Below, one piece after another: positions 55,876-64,000 of a DNA stretch of 64,000 bases. Made by a program: the position numbers and the translations under genes. Source of the stretch: Moritella yayanosii (GTDB lineage: Bacteria > Pseudomonadota > Gammaproteobacteria > Enterobacterales > Moritellaceae). The number at the start of each line of letters is the position of its first letter. The stretch's first letter is position 1. The notes under the pieces were generated by a model. That model did no database searches and was not told the DNA's origin. It was given only the letters and a program-made list of their open reading frames with translations. Where the stretch lies: contig NZ_LS483250.1 of the NCBI RefSeq assembly GCF_900465055.1, positions 372,001 to 436,000 on the forward strand. Direction: 5' to 3'.

Positions 55876-56576
55876 TCAATAACCCAGCGATAACCCATCC
55901 CGTAAGCTGTTTTAATGGCGTTGAAATCTGCATCTATGTAACTGAATTTTTTGCGTATGCGTTTGATGTGTGTGGTGATGGTATTGTTATCGAGTACCAC
56001 ATGTGCGGCATCCATAAGTTGGTCTCGATTTTTAACCTGACCTGGGTATTTCGCAAGGGTATGTACAATCCAAAATTCAGTTAACGTGAGCATAACGGGC
56101 TGATCTTGCCAGTAAGTCTCAATACGTTCGATATTGATCCGCAATGAACCATGAGTGATGACTTGTTCGTCTAATGACGGTGGTTTTTTTAACGCTTGGA
56201 TCCGGCGAAAAAGCGCCGCAACACGTGCTAAAACTTGATGAATACTGACGTCTTTTGTTAAGTAATCATCAGCGCCAAGACGTAACGCTGAAATCTCGTC
56301 TAGTTCACTGTTTCGCGCCGTTAAAAATATAATCGGTAGGGTTTCTGAAAGTTGACGTAATGTACGGCATAGATCAAAGCCACCTTCGTATTCACCCTGT
56401 AAACCGACATCAATAATCGCCATATCAGGCAATGCAAGGGCAAAGGCAGCTAGTGCGTCCTGACGATTATGAAAGAGTGAAACCCGGTAGCCAATTCGTT
56501 GTAATGCATCACGATAATTCTTTGCGATATTGATTTCATCTTCAACGAGGGCAATATGTAATTGTTGTTCAATCAT
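55872..56576 (-). CDS. pdsR: PdsR-like response regulator (OmpR/PhoB type)
   Basis: The 234-residue regulator has acidic pocket Glu12/Asp13 in LVEDE, the phosphoacceptor Asp56 in MAIIDVGLQ, a Lys108 in YLTKDV, and a winged-helix C-terminal domain with TLTEFWIVHTLAKYPGQVKNRDQLM and ITTHIKRIRKKF...YGMGYRW. The distinctive GLQGEYEGGFDLCRTLR stretch after the Asp and VVLDNNTITTHIKRIRKKF match the dedicated-sortase-system regulator PdsR. It is the first gene of regulator-kinase-DUF2982. Target promoters are unknown. Confidence 0.82.
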   Translation of the reverse strand: MIEQQLHIALVEDEINIAKNYRDALQRIGYRVSLFHNRQDALAAFALALPDMAIIDVGLQGEYEGGFDLCRTLRQLSETLPIIFLTARNSELDEISALRLGADDYLTKDVSIHQVLARVAALFRRIQALKKPPSLDEQVITHGSLRINIERIETYWQDQPVMLTLTEFWIVHTLAKYPGQVKNRDQLMDAAHVVLDNNTITTHIKRIRKKFSYIDADFNAIKTAYGMGYRWVIE

Positions 56577-56659
56577 TCGGATTAACTCATAAATCGATAA
56601 TGGGGAGGTGCATTTTTCTACCGTGCTATGTTATCAAGGATAAAAATATTAATACAGTG

Positions 56660-57715
56660 TTAAGCTACATCTGCTGGTGTTATCCAGCGTAAATGGTTGT
56701 TACGCTTTCTTTCAACAATATCGAAAAATAGAAACTCTTCAAAAGCACGGTCTATTTCATCTATGCTCAACTGCAGTATTTCAGCAATGTATTTTTTAGA
56801 GCATTTTAGATCTTGTTCTTGCGCCGCTTGTAAGATAGTGGAAGACTTTACGGACATTTGTTTTTTAATTAATAACGATTGATTTTCTAATTGAGCAGGT
56901 GCGTCAATTTCGATATGGTTTTGTGTCGCTAACAGGCGTAAATGTTCAGCCTTATCGGCTTTTTCTTGTTCTTTTTCTTGCTGTTTTTTACGGTTAATTG
57001 AATGGCGGAAACGCAGTTCTTCGCCAATCAAACCGACAAAGAAAGCAGCAAAAATATCAAGTAATACCGATAAGAAGATCACTAACCATGATTGTGCATT
57101 TTCTGTTGTGGTATTAAGAATTTTCGCTAGGCTTGCGATCAAACTGATAACCGACCCTTTTTCAGAGACCGGAACGCTATCACGCTTAATTCTAAGTTGT
57201 GTTTGTTTTGCACGGAGAATTTGATTTTCTTTTTGGATCCGAGTCACACCCAGTGAAATCATTTGTAATTCGAGGTATTTATCTGCGGCTTTGTTATTAA
57301 GCGCGATTTCATCGTCGATCGCTGAAATTTGAAAGTTGATTGCATTGACCTTGTTATCACGTTGATCGACATATTGCTGTGCGACATTGGTTGCGCTATT
57401 AATACCACCGATACTGCCGCCTATCGAAATGATAGCCAGGATACAATAGAAACCTAGCGCTACAAGTGCGGCATGGAACGCTTTGCGTGCAACTCGCTCA
57501 CCAAATTCGTACCAAGCAAAGAATTTACCCAGTTCAAAAATGACGGCTAAACTTCCGAACAAAATTTGCATGAGAAATTTATCGTGAATAGATAAAAAGA
57601 GTAGCAGTGAGAATATTACTGATGCAGTAATCGCTGCGCCAGTAAAGGCATACAAGCTGCACATTGCAAGGATGCCTTTAGGACGGCGAGTATATGTTAA
57701 TGAAGAATCATGCAT
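56660..57715 (-). CDS. membrane protein with coiled coil and C-terminal winged-helix-like domain, unknown function
   Basis: The 351-residue protein has three N-terminal hydrophobic segments (about 13-115), a coiled coil (about 120-185: NKVNAINFQISAIDDEIALNNKAADKYLEL...), a fourth membrane helix (SWLVIFLSVLLDIFAAFFVGLIG), a charged linker (KKQQEKEQEKADKAEH) and a C-terminal 60 residues resembling a winged helix (SSTILQAAQEQDLKCSKKYIAEILQLSIDEID). I know no family with this order. The layout resembles mobile-element membrane proteins or membrane-bound regulators. It lies 84 bp upstream of the regulator gene on the same strand, possibly in the same transcript. Confidence 0.6.
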   Translation of the reverse strand: MHDSSLTYTRRPKGILAMCSLYAFTGAAITASVIFSLLLFLSIHDKFLMQILFGSLAVIFELGKFFAWYEFGERVARKAFHAALVALGFYCILAIISIGGSIGGINSATNVAQQYVDQRDNKVNAINFQISAIDDEIALNNKAADKYLELQMISLGVTRIQKENQILRAKQTQLRIKRDSVPVSEKGSVISLIASLAKILNTTTENAQSWLVIFLSVLLDIFAAFFVGLIGEELRFRHSINRKKQQEKEQEKADKAEHLRLLATQNHIEIDAPAQLENQSLLIKKQMSVKSSTILQAAQEQDLKCSKKYIAEILQLSIDEIDRAFEEFLFFDIVERKRNNHLRWITPADVA

Positions 57716-57845
57716 GTTTAAATGTATCTTAAAGCAGAAAGGTGACTAATTTGCGGGCATACTAACACGGCTAATTAGTAACGGATAACTACTTTTAGCT
57801 ATTTTAACAAACGGGCATATTTCAACCATTTTGTGATGGGATCTA

Positions 57846-58802
57846 TTAAAACTGCCAAAATAACCCCAGACTGCCTACTATATATTCCTTGTGTGGGTCT
57901 TCTTCATAGTCAGGACTCATTGCCACGACACTAAATTTTATGCCAATATTTTGATAATAAGCAAGTAAGCCCGCTGCAGCCGTCGCTTGTATATTTTTTA
58001 AGGTAATGTCAGGCACTTCAACGGGGGTCTCACCTTCAATGGTTATATCATTAAAACGATAACGAATTTCTGCTGTCGCATAAAGCATGATACCTGAGCT
58101 ATTTGGTGCCAGTAACATGCCCTGTAATCGGTGCGGGTGTAGGCTGAGATTATTATAATTTGCGCCTAAATCCACTCCCCAACGCACCGTTGCCCCGAAT
58201 GCCGCTTCACTTTGATAATTACCCACCGCGAGACGTTGATAAACGGATAGATCCGACTCTCCAATAAGCATCAGAGGACGACCAATGAGTTGATCTGCTT
58301 CTGCTGTGACTTGGTAAACAATCTCATCTTCAATTTGATAGTCCCAACCTTGTGGCGTGGTGGCATCAATCGCATCATGAATGAATTTTTGGGTGTCACC
58401 TGCTCTGGATTGCTCACCGACACCGCCCACTAACAATGACAGCCGATAAGAACTCACGGCGCTGTAACCTAATACACTTGCTTCACCAAACAACAGACCA
58501 GCGTATGGGCGCTCATTGGTTTGGGGGGTAATGGCTGATATATCACTGGGCGTCCACATTTGCTGACCGAATTGATAATTCACTGCATATTTAAGGGCGT
58601 TAGGATCAAAGGCCGTGAATGCTTGCCAAAACTGATTATTTAAAGCTGGTGCTTCAGCAGTGTAGTTAATGAACACTGCATTGGTATAGTTACCATCTTC
58701 ATCTGAGATAACGTCATTATGCATGCCAAATAGCCAACCGCTTGCAAAACTGCTCATTGGACTTAAAACGAGCAATATAATGCTGCATAATTTAAAACGC
58801 AT
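57846..58802 (-). CDS. lpxR: lipid A deacylase LpxR family protein
   Basis: LpxR removes the 3'-acyloxyacyl chain of lipid A in the outer membrane. The 318-residue protein has a signal peptide (residues 1-20) and a barrel with NDVISDEDGNYTNAVFINY (Asn29, Asp30, Thr40), NERPYAG, and VGGVGEQSRAGDTQKFIHDAI with the catalytic-type His142, then GWDYQIEDE. These correspond to the LpxR active-site residues. The C-terminal Phe (GLFWQF) is the usual barrel signature. Single gene. Confidence 0.85.
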   Translation of the reverse strand: MRFKLCSIILLVLSPMSSFASGWLFGMHNDVISDEDGNYTNAVFINYTAEAPALNNQFWQAFTAFDPNALKYAVNYQFGQQMWTPSDISAITPQTNERPYAGLLFGEASVLGYSAVSSYRLSLLVGGVGEQSRAGDTQKFIHDAIDATTPQGWDYQIEDEIVYQVTAEADQLIGRPLMLIGESDLSVYQRLAVGNYQSEAAFGATVRWGVDLGANYNNLSLHPHRLQGMLLAPNSSGIMLYATAEIRYRFNDITIEGETPVEVPDITLKNIQATAAAGLLAYYQNIGIKFSVVAMSPDYEEDPHKEYIVGSLGLFWQF

Positions 58803-58971
58803 GTGTATTCCTTTGTGTCATTTTTACGTCGTTACCTGTCAAATATGTTAACAAATAACCTTAGGCATTAATTATACCAATATTATGTATAGTGTTGTTA
58901 TTTAATGTTTGGTTTAGGCTTGCCGTCATGCTGTTTGGTTATGGAGTGCTAGGTATCGATACTTGCTAGGC

Positions 58972-59494
58972 ATGGTTTTTTTTATTCGTTTTGATGAACG
59001 AGATGATGAACGTACAAATTTTGATTTTAGAGAGTTTAAAGCAGCTGTTGTCACTAAAAAATGGCAAGCTTCTTTTGGCTTTGATCAAGTACATTGGGGG
59101 TGATGGAGAACCACTATTTGGTCGATATTGTTAATCAAACTGATTATAACGAATCACCGAACGGAGAAGATAAGCTCGGTCAACCTATGTTTAGGTTAGG
59201 TATTAATATTAAAGACGCACTGCTGGAAGCGATGATATTGATTGGTTATCGTGAAGCCGCTATGGCACTACGTTATAGCAAGATCGTCAAGAATATTGAT
59301 GTTGGCGTGAGCTATTTTGGCGGACATTCACGTACACCTGAATTAATTATTCCAGACGTCGGAGACCCTGTTTGGCATGTTAATTTTCTGTTGGCCTAGA
59401 AGGCTGGTGGTTTAATGTGAGTGATGACGATTACGCAAATAAAACCTTCAATGATGATAATATGATCCAGTTGACTGGTTATTATTACTTTTAA
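58972..59494 (+). pseudogene. decayed outer-membrane beta-barrel protein gene
   Basis: Two frames together read like one exported barrel protein. The first frame gives FDFREFKAAVVTKKWQASFGFDQVHWG and then stops. One added G in the G run at about 59096-59100 would restore reading into the second frame, VMENHYLVDIVNQTDYNES...GEDKLGQPMFRLGI. A further frame change leads to a tail ...NDDNMIQLTGYYYF that ends in an aromatic residue, as outer-membrane barrels do. Long parts of the family seem to be missing, so it is a relic. The family itself is only recalled, not proven. Confidence 0.65.
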
Positions 59495-59602
59495 TCTACA
59501 TGAATTATCGGTTCGTCAGTTAGGGTACTGTTAATCCAATTTATTTTCGGTTATTCTGATATCTGAGTTGTAGATTAAATTAACCATATAAAAGGATTTA
59601 AG

Positions 59603-59884
59603 ATGTTTAAGGTAAATCAGTATTTTGATGGTCAAGTTGCTTCAATTGGATTTCAAGAAGCGGATAAAGCAGCAAGTGTTGGTGTTATGGCTGTCGGTGA
59701 ATATGAATTTGGTACAGCCTTAGCCGAGGTGATGATTGTGATTACAGGTGCGTTAACTGTGTTACTGCCAGGACAATCTGAGTGGCAAACATTTAATGCG
59801 GGTGAGCAGTTCAATGTGCCTAGCGACAGTAAGTTTCAAGTTAAAGTCGCGCAAGAAACAGCATACCTTTGCCAATATGGTTAG
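59603..59884 (+). CDS. ppnP: pyrimidine/purine nucleoside phosphorylase PpnP
   Basis: The 93-residue cupin-like enzyme has the full PpnP (YaiE/DUF1255) sequence: [46 protein letters not shown] and [13 protein letters not shown]. It phosphorolyses many nucleosides. A terminator follows. Confidence 0.93.
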   Translation: MFKVNQYFDGQVASIGFQEADKAASVGVMAVGEYEFGTALAEVMIVITGALTVLLPGQSEWQTFNAGEQFNVPSDSKFQVKVAQETAYLCQYG

Positions 59885-59894
59885 TGGATCTGTG

Positions 59895-59933
59895 AAAAGG
59901 GGAGAGTAAACGTTAAGTTTACTCTCCCCTTTT
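59895..59933. terminator. bidirectional intrinsic terminator after ppnP
   Basis: A 17-bp perfect stem beginning AAAAGGGGAGAGTAAAC is mirrored by GTTTACTCTCCCCTTTT, so each strand ends in a T tract. It serves both ppnP and the convergent DUF1244 gene. Confidence 0.9.
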
Positions 59934-59956
59934 AGTATTCAATTAATCGCTAAGCG

Positions 59957-60265
59957 TTATTTTTTCGGCTTAGCATTGAATGCTGCAAGTTGTTCTTCAG
60001 TTGCTGGTAGTTGGTGGTTGGCTTTCCACTCGGCATAAGTCATACCGTAGATGCGTTCTCTTGCTTGCTCGTCTGTCACGTCTAGTTCAAGTTCATCGGC
60101 CGCTGATTTGTACCATTTACCTAAGCAATTTCGGCAAAAATCAGCCAAGATCATTAAATCAATATTTTGAACTTGTTTGTTCTCATCTAAATGCGCTAAT
60201 AAACGTTGTAATACTTTTGCATCCAATTGATCTTGTTGAATTTGTGTTAATTCTGGTTTGTTCAT
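59957..60265 (-). CDS. DUF1244 family protein
   Basis: The 102-residue protein has the DUF1244 core (LQRLLAHLDENKQVQNIDLMILADFCRNCLGKWYKSAADE with an FCRNCL Cys pair and a YGMTYAEWKANHQ end). The function of the family is unknown. It follows dsbB by 13 bp on the same strand and is likely co-transcribed. Confidence 0.85.
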   Translation of the reverse strand: MNKPELTQIQQDQLDAKVLQRLLAHLDENKQVQNIDLMILADFCRNCLGKWYKSAADELELDVTDEQARERIYGMTYAEWKANHQLPATEEQLAAFNAKPKK

Positions 60266-60278
60266 TATCTATTCCTTG

Positions 60279-60803
60279 TTATTTCGCTGACTTAATCAGG
60301 CCCGTAATATGGCAACTACATACGATAACTGCAACAGCTAAGTAAATTGAAGAAGTTACAATCAACCACTGTGGCATTGTATACGATAAAAACTGCCAGC
60401 TAATTTCATCACAAAAACCGGTTGGATTAAACAACCAAGGTGCCCATTCATGCAGTGGCGCCCAAGTCGGGAAATTAGGGAAGAAGTCACACGTCGAAAA
60501 TGGTGACGGATTTAGTTGAATATCGACATGCTCAATAGCCAGGCTTAAGCTGTAACCTGCACTGATGAACCATAATGCAAAACCACTAAAACGCATGATT
60601 GGGTTGGCAGGCGTAATCGCACCAACTAAACCTGCAATGATTATCCCCATCATAGCAACACGTTCATAAACGCATAATACGCAAGGGCTCAGCTCCATAA
60701 CATATTGAAAGAACAGGGCTGATGCTTCTAATCCCATGCCTGTTAGGGCGAGTAACACCCAAGGGAGGCGTTGTTTGGGTAGATTAGAAATAAACTGGTA
60801 CAT
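60279..60803 (-). CDS. dsbB: disulfide bond formation protein DsbB
   Basis: DsbB reoxidises DsbA and passes electrons to quinones in the inner membrane. The 174-residue protein has four membrane helices, the periplasmic Cys41-x-x-Cys44 pair in SPCVLCVYER and the second pair Cys105 and Cys131 (STCDFF and GFCDEI). DUF1244 follows in the same transcript, and nhaB lies upstream on the same strand behind its own terminator. Confidence 0.93.
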   Translation of the reverse strand: MYQFISNLPKQRLPWVLLALTGMGLEASALFFQYVMELSPCVLCVYERVAMMGIIIAGLVGAITPANPIMRFSGFALWFISAGYSLSLAIEHVDIQLNPSPFSTCDFFPNFPTWAPLHEWAPWLFNPTGFCDEISWQFLSYTMPQWLIVTSSIYLAVAVIVCSCHITGLIKSAK

Positions 60804-60922
60804 ATATTATCTCAAATGAATTTAATGATTATCTGCTGTTATAACATATTGCCGGACTAGATATGCGCTGCAACGTGTAAAAGTGTGTAAGAATAAAAGC
60901 TTATGTTGGGTCCGCCATATAG

Positions 60923-60947
60923 AAAACGCCGCTAATAGCGGCGTTTT
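60923..60947 (-). terminator. intrinsic terminator after nhaB
   Basis: The stem AAAACGCCGCT/AGCGGCGTTTT with a three-base loop lies after nhaB, and on the minus strand it ends in TTTT. Confidence 0.82.
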
Positions 60948-60964
60948 ATTCGTGAATATATGAC

Positions 60965-62551
60965 TTAGTGACCTGTCGATTTTATCGCGTCAATAGCAGC
61001 ATCAGCATGGGAAGTGATCCAGCCCATATCAAGCATGCTATTTGTCATTGGCTCTAAGAAGAACATGATAGCGCCAAGACCAACAAGTGTCATTACGATA
61101 GTATATGGTAGTGCCATGATAACCATACGGCCATAAGATAAACGTAATAGCGGTGCAACAGCCGACGTTAATAAGAATAAGAACGCCGCTTGACCATTTG
61201 GTGTTGCCACAGATGGTAAGTTAGTACCAGTATTAATTGCCACAGCAAGTAAATCAAATTGGTCACGCGTAATGGAACCATTATCTAATGCCGCTTTAAC
61301 TTCAGTAATATAAACGGTACCAACGAATACGTTATCACTCACCATAGAAAGAATACCATTGGCCAAATAGAATAACGGCAGTTGATCATGGGGTGACGCT
61401 GCTAATACGGCATTAATTAACGGTATGAATAACTGCTGCTCAATAATAACCGCGACAATAGTGAAGAATACGGCAAGTAATGCAGTGAAAGGTAGCGCCT
61501 CTTCGAATGCTTTACCGAGTGCGTGTTCTTCAGTAATACCATTAAATGCAGTGGCTAGAATGATGACAGATAAACCAATTAAACCAACCGACGCTAAATG
61601 GAATGCAAGGCCAATAATTAACCAAACACCAATCGCTGCTTGCGTATAAAGTTTTACACGTTCACGTTGGCTGCGGTTTGCATCTTCATACTTGTCAAAA
61701 TCGACAAGAATAGTGCGTACAGAAGTGGGTAATTCAGCACCGTAACCAAATACTTTGAATTTCTCGACCAGGACGCATGTCAACAGACCAAAAAAGAACA
61801 CAGGAACCGTTACAGGTGCCATACGTAGTGCAAATTCTAGAAAATGCCAACCTGTTTGTTCAGCAATAATTAGATTTTGTGGCTCACCAACCATAGTACA
61901 TACCCCACCGAGTGCAGTACCTACACCAGCATGCATCATAAGAGTACGTAGGAATGCGCGATAATCATCAAGGTCTTGACGTTTAAGTTCATGGACAGAA
62001 CCATCATCAGTATGGTCATGATCTTGTTTAAAATCACGGCCTGAAGCAACTTTGTGATAAATGCTGTAGAAACCAATAGCGACACTAATTACAACCGCGA
62101 TAACGGTTAATGCATCTAAAAATGCAGATAAAAAAGCTGAAACAAGAGAAAAAGAAAGTGCAAGTAATACTTTGGATTTGATATTAATAAGCATTTTGGT
62201 AAATACATAAAGTAATAACGACTTCATGAAATAAATACCTGCAACCATGAAGATTAATAACAATAATACCTCAATGTTATTCACAATTTCATGCTGGACT
62301 TGATCTGCAGATGTCATCCCTATTACGACCGCTTCAATAGCAAGCAGGCCACCGGGTTGAAGCGGATAGCATTTAAGCGCCATTGCTAAGGTGAAAATAA
62401 ATTCAACGACTAATAACCAACCTGCTATAAATGGGTCGATTGCAAAAATGAAAGGGTTAATAATAAGGAAGGCAATGATTGCAATTTTATACCACTGAGG
62501 TGAGTTGCCTAAGAAGTTCATTTTTGCCGCCGTACTAAGGCTTATATCCAT
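60965..62551 (-). CDS. nhaB: Na+/H+ antiporter NhaB
   Basis: The 528-residue protein starts [22 protein letters not shown] at the ATG at 62551 and follows the E. coli NhaB sequence throughout (SALLDALTV-like [45 protein letters not shown]). It expels Na+ in exchange for H+ in about 10-12 helices. The longer frame to 62605 has no ribosome site. It is divergent from fadR, a common gammaproteobacterial arrangement. Confidence 0.95.
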   Translation of the reverse strand: MDISLSTAAKMNFLGNSPQWYKIAIIAFLIINPFIFAIDPFIAGWLLVVEFIFTLAMALKCYPLQPGGLLAIEAVVIGMTSADQVQHEIVNNIEVLLLLIFMVAGIYFMKSLLLYVFTKMLINIKSKVLLALSFSLVSAFLSAFLDALTVIAVVISVAIGFYSIYHKVASGRDFKQDHDHTDDGSVHELKRQDLDDYRAFLRTLMMHAGVGTALGGVCTMVGEPQNLIIAEQTGWHFLEFALRMAPVTVPVFFFGLLTCVLVEKFKVFGYGAELPTSVRTILVDFDKYEDANRSQRERVKLYTQAAIGVWLIIGLAFHLASVGLIGLSVIILATAFNGITEEHALGKAFEEALPFTALLAVFFTIVAVIIEQQLFIPLINAVLAASPHDQLPLFYLANGILSMVSDNVFVGTVYITEVKAALDNGSITRDQFDLLAVAINTGTNLPSVATPNGQAAFLFLLTSAVAPLLRLSYGRMVIMALPYTIVMTLVGLGAIMFFLEPMTNSMLDMGWITSHADAAIDAIKSTGH

Positions 62552-62718
62552 GAGGTTGTCCAATATTTGTGTATAAGAATTATAAAACTGGGATATTCTA
62601 AGCATATTTTGTGACGTGCGCCATCCTTTTTATTGATATAGATTATTGTTATTGCAAATAAATTTATGTTAATTTTTAAATCGGAGAATAATTATTCTGG
62701 TGATAGTATCTAATTTAA

Positions 62719-62732
62719 ATCTGGTCGGAGTT
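62719..62732. promoter_or_regulatory. possible FadR half-site in the nhaB-fadR gap
   Basis: ATCTGGTCGGAGTT in the divergent gap shares CTGGTC with one half of the FadR consensus AACTGGTCCGACCAGTT. The other half is degenerate. It could permit FadR autoregulation or control of nhaB. Confidence 0.35.
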
Positions 62733-62792
62733 GCTTGTAGGTGCTAAGATCCTAAAGGACACAACCTGTTATATTTCCAAATGAGAAGTTAA

Positions 62793-63572
62793 ATGGATAT
62801 TACTGATAGTAAAACAACAAATAGAAAGCGTCGGAATGACGGTATTATTAAGGCTAAAAGTCCAGCTGGCTTTGCCGAAGAATATCTGATTGAATCGATT
62901 TGGAAAAATCGCTTTCCTCCGGGGTCAATCCTTCCCGCCGAAAGAGAACTTTCTGAGCTTATTGGCGTTACCAGAACGACGCTACGTGAAGTACTACAAC
63001 GTTTAGCACGTGATGGTTGGCTCACTATTCGACATGGAAAACCAACACAAGTAAATAACTTTTGGGAAACATCAAGTCTTTCAATTTTAGAAGATTTAGT
63101 GCGATTAGATCCAGAGCGTTTACCAGAATTGGTGCGTGACTTATTGTCAGCGCGAACCAATATTAGTGTGATTTTCATCCGTGCTGCGATCAAACGTGAT
63201 CCTGAAAGAGTGGCTGAAATTTTAACTGAAGCTGAAACATTAGCGGATGACAAAGATGCTTACACTGAATATGATTATCACATGTTACACAAATTAGCCT
63301 TTTTATCGGGTAACTTGGTGTATGCGTTAATTCTAAACGGCTTTGATAATATGTATCGTATTCTTGGGAAAATTTATTTCGATTACCCAGAAGCGCGTTT
63401 ATTGGCACAAGATTTTTATAAACAACTAAAAAAGGTTGCAGTAGAAAATCGAGCGGATGACTGTTTGAATATTGTGCGTAATTACGGTATGAATTCAGGT
63501 CTGCTTTGGCAGCAGTATCGTGACGAAACATGGGATGATATTTGCGTGGCTTTCGAACAACGCATTAAATAA
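62793..63572 (+). CDS. fadR: fatty acid metabolism regulator FadR
   Basis: FadR represses fatty acid degradation and activates unsaturated fatty acid synthesis in response to acyl-CoA. The 259-residue protein matches E. coli FadR from the IKAKSPAGFAEEYLIESIWKNRFPPG winged helix (with the LIGVTRTTLREVLQRLARDGWL recognition helices) through the acyl-CoA domain. About 18 extra N-terminal residues (MDITDSKTTNRKRRNDGI) precede the usual start. A GAG site lies at a normal distance before the ATG. Confidence 0.94.
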   Translation: MDITDSKTTNRKRRNDGIIKAKSPAGFAEEYLIESIWKNRFPPGSILPAERELSELIGVTRTTLREVLQRLARDGWLTIRHGKPTQVNNFWETSSLSILEDLVRLDPERLPELVRDLLSARTNISVIFIRAAIKRDPERVAEILTEAETLADDKDAYTEYDYHMLHKLAFLSGNLVYALILNGFDNMYRILGKIYFDYPEARLLAQDFYKQLKKVAVENRADDCLNIVRNYGMNSGLLWQQYRDETWDDICVAFEQRIK

Positions 63573-63589
63573 TTGTTGTCTAATATAGA

Positions 63590-63626
63590 GGTATAAAAAA
63601 TCAGTCATTGACTGGTTTTTTATACC
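63590..63626. terminator. bidirectional intrinsic terminator after fadR
   Basis: A 17-bp stem starting GGTATAAAAAATCAGTC and closing GACTGGTTTTTTATACC around a 3-base loop lies between the convergent fadR and SpoVR-like genes. Confidence 0.88.
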
Positions 63627-63630
63627 GAAT

Positions 63631-64000
63631 TTATGATTTTTGGCTAGAACTTTGGCTGATAATCTCTATGTCACCATTGGCTAAAACTTGTTCTAAGCGA
63701 ACGTCAAAGCTCCATAATCGATGGAGGTGTTTCATCACCTCTTGCGCTGATTTATTGTCTAGTGGTATGTCTTTATGAGGTACGTAGCGTAACGTTAAAG
63801 AGCGATCACCTTTCTTATCGACATTGAATACCTGAATATTGGGTTCGTTATTACTTAAATTATACTGAGCAGATAACTTATTCCGCAGACGTTGATAGCC
63901 CTCTTCATTATGAATTGCCGACACTTCTAGATACTTACTATTTTCGTTATCTTCGATTGAAAATAAATGCATATCACGCATTACTTTTGGTGATAAGTAT
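63631..64000 (-). CDS. SpoVR-family protein (YcgB-like), C-terminal part (5' end outside window)
   Basis: The frame is open past the window edge and reads YLSPKVMRDMHLFSIEDNENSKYLEVSAIHNEEGYQRLR, the conserved late part of SpoVR/YcgB proteins, followed by YNLSNNEPNIQVFNVDKKGDRSLTLRYVPH and HLHRLWSFDVRLEQ. Only the C-terminal quarter is present. The Met residues near the edge are internal. The role of YcgB in non-sporulating bacteria is unknown. Confidence 0.85.
   Translation of the reverse strand, partial: YLSPKVMRDMHLFSIEDNENSKYLEVSAIHNEEGYQRLRNKLSAQYNLSNNEPNIQVFNVDKKGDRSLTLRYVPHKDIPLDNKSAQEVMKHLHRLWSFDVRLEQVLANGDIEIISQSSSQKS

Noticed and set aside
1-64000. tRNA, rRNA, insertion sequence or prophage genes
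   Set aside because: None seen on reading; no clover-leaf-like conserved boxes, transposase, integrase or phage structural genes were noticed.

Overview
The window looks like a chromosomal segment of a marine, probably cold-adapted gammaproteobacterium of the Alteromonadales/Vibrionales type. Moritella or a close relative is my guess and is inference only. The reasons are the AT-rich DNA, the acnD/prpF type of methylcitrate cluster led by a GntR regulator, lapA-lapB-pyrF behind rpsA-ihfB, a lysine-riboswitch NhaC-family transporter, a rhombosortase, a PdsS/PdsR-type two-component system, NhaB next to FadR, and PpnP. I saw no rRNA or tRNA gene, insertion sequence, prophage or CRISPR array.

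1-13.4 kb is metabolism. A DUF294-type signalling protein (cut by the window edge) and a DnaQ-like exonuclease come first. Next is a minus-strand thiamin precursor salvage operon, thiD-thiZ-thiX-thiY-tenA, behind a clear TPP riboswitch. Divergent from it is the propionate (2-methylcitrate) operon: GntR regulator, prpB, prpC, acnD, prpF. A perfect palindrome ATTGTCGACAAT lies just upstream of the regulator start.

13.4-26.9 kb is an accessory-looking stretch of mostly single genes. It starts with a lipoprotein plus a large FG-GAP/thrombospondin-3/LruC secreted protein. It continues with acetyltransferases (one truncated), a methyltransferase cut by an in-frame stop, cupin, PaiB-like, YhhY-like, LysE, HAD and DUF1272 genes, a cyclophilin, an EamA transporter, a CBM9-like protein and a divergent Nnr.

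26.9-38.8 kb is conserved core: serC-hisC-aroA, cmk-rpsA-ihfB, lapA-lapB-pyrF, then rhombosortase, a DTW-domain tRNA modification enzyme, DUF3820, HIT and an H-NS-like protein with a 4 x 19-bp AT-rich repeat upstream.

38.8-42.5 kb holds a lysine riboswitch in front of an NhaC-family transporter (LysW-like), tdk, and an EAL-only protein.

42.7-53.1 kb is a minus-strand block bounded by two Fur-box-like sites. It holds a six-heme cytochrome/beta-propeller protein, a GT-C membrane enzyme, an unknown exported protein, an FAD oxidoreductase, an FTR1 iron permease, a four-helix membrane protein and a 680-residue exported protein of unknown family. It is the best candidate here for an undescribed functional unit, probably linked to iron.

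53.1-64 kb holds a PdsR/PdsS-like two-component system with DUF2982 but no sortase nearby, an unusual membrane coiled-coil protein, LpxR, a decayed outer-membrane barrel gene, ppnP, DUF1244, dsbB, nhaB, fadR and the 3' part of a SpoVR/YcgB gene.
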